Position numbers and translations under genes: made by a program. From the NCBI GenBank assembly GCA_964420605.1, contig CAYQUC010000036.1, positions 1 through 34,474 on the forward strand: a stretch of 34,474 bases of DNA. Reading direction: 5' to 3'. Origin of the DNA: CAYQUC01 sp964420605 (GTDB lineage Bacteria; Pseudomonadota; Gammaproteobacteria; UBA6429; Thiohalophilaceae). How positions within the stretch are numbered: position 1 is the stretch's first letter; each line of letters opens with the position of its first letter. Shown here piece after piece: positions 33,869 through 34,474 of the stretch. The notes under the pieces are model-generated. The model did no database searches and was not told the DNA's origin. It saw only the letters and a program-made list of their open reading frames with translations.

Positions 33869-34474
33869 TTACATTAGTACAACATCAAACTGTTCTTGAC
33901 TGTACTGAGTTTCAACTTGAAACTTAATATTTTTATCTATAAACGCTTCAAGTTCGGCAACACTATTCGATTCTTCATCTAATAAAACATCAACTACTTC
34001 TGGCGACGCTAAAACAAGTAAATTATTGGTATTAAACTGTCTTGATTCCCTTAAAATTTCTCTAAACAATTCATAACAAACAGTTTCAGCAGTTTTTATT
34101 GAACCTCGGCCATTACATGTAGGGCAAACCTCACATAATATATGCTCAAGACTTTCTCTCGTTCGTTTTCTTGTCATCTGAACTAGCCCTAGTGCAGAGA
34201 CTTCACTTATATTTGTTTTAGCATGATCCTTATCAAGATTTTTTTCTAATAAACGCAGAACTTGTTTTTTATGATCAGTGTCTATCATATCTATAAAATC
34301 TATAATGATTATCCCACCCAGATTACGCAGTCGTATCTGTCGAGCTATAGCCTGTGTTGCTTCAAGATTTGTTTTAAAAATAGTTTCTTCTAAATTACGA
34401 TGTCCAACAAAAGCACCCGTATTAACATCTACGGTTGTCATTGCTTCAGTTTGATCAATAATTAAATAACCACC
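33869..34474 (-). CDS. rng: Ribonuclease G, C-terminal part (5' end outside window)
   Basis: Endoribonuclease of the RNase E/G family, acting in 16S rRNA 5' maturation and mRNA decay. The last 201 residues are present, and the frame is open to the right edge (GGYLIIDQTEA before the first internal Met), so the gene continues outside. Catalytic-site aspartates are visible in TVDVNTG and IIIIDFIDM, and the zinc-link CPTCNGRG is at partial residues 117-124. Lack of any long C-terminal scaffold region shows RNase G rather than RNase E. yhdP begins 24 bases after it. Confidence 0.94.
   Translation of the reverse strand, partial: GGYLIIDQTEAMTTVDVNTGAFVGHRNLEETIFKTNLEATQAIARQIRLRNLGGIIIIDFIDMIDTDHKKQVLRLLEKNLDKDHAKTNISEVSALGLVQMTRKRTRESLEHILCEVCPTCNGRGSIKTAETVCYELFREILRESRQFNTNNLLVLASPEVVDVLLDEESNSVAELEAFIDKNIKFQVETQYSQEQFDVVLM

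Overview
The window is chromosomal housekeeping DNA from an AT-rich gammaproteobacterium. It is probably a draft or metagenome scaffold, because a run of exactly 100 N (27428-27527) interrupts it. The clues to lineage are the gene order (petAB, nif3, degS, hisD-hisG, murA, ibaG, mla, then yrbG, kdsD-kdsC, lptCAB, rpoN, hpf, ptsN, rapZ, and finally pmbA, darP, tldD, nitrilase, yhdP, rng). This is the arrangement I recall from Pseudomonas-like and other free-living gammaproteobacteria. An HPr kinase gene and the short form of HisG argue against an enterobacterium. I cannot name the genus. I see no phage, transposon, plasmid, CRISPR, rRNA or tRNA genes.

Layout. 1-1237 (minus): cytochrome b (cut by the window edge) and the Rieske protein of the bc1 complex. 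1423-3879: a Nif3-family metalloprotein, a membrane-anchored DegS/AlgW-type protease on the plus strand, and a small secreted Sel1-repeat protein. 4192-11278 (minus): a DUF72-like gene, mlaF-mlaE-mlaD-mlaB, ibaG, murA, hisG and hisD, with a good promoter before hisG and a terminator over the hisD stop. 11468-23667 (plus): a long co-directional block with a small zinc-ribbon protein, mlaA, the cation exchanger yrbG, Kdo synthesis (kdsD, kdsC), LPS export (lptC, lptA, lptB), sigma-54, hibernation factor, ptsN, hprK, rapZ, a mannose-type EIIA, HPr and enzyme I. 23937-25280: mgtE. 25349-34474: pmbA (minus), darP (plus), a 40-bp tandem array holding the assembly gap, then tldD, a nitrilase-family amidase, yhdP and the 3' part of rng (all minus).

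Two functional themes stand out. The first is the outer membrane: Mla lipid transport, Kdo and LPS export, MurA, DegS and YhdP are all here. The second is a regulatory phosphotransferase system (PtsN, HprK, RapZ, EIIA-Man, HPr with both His15 and Ser46, EI) with no sugar permease.

I do not see an obviously new defence or mobile system. The most unusual items are the 40-bp hairpin-containing tandem array at the darP/tldD convergent junction, the absence of mlaC from an otherwise intact mla operon (with mlaA moved next door), a Cys-bracketed insertion in MlaD, a RapZ lacking its usual basic tail, and several operator-like inverted repeats.
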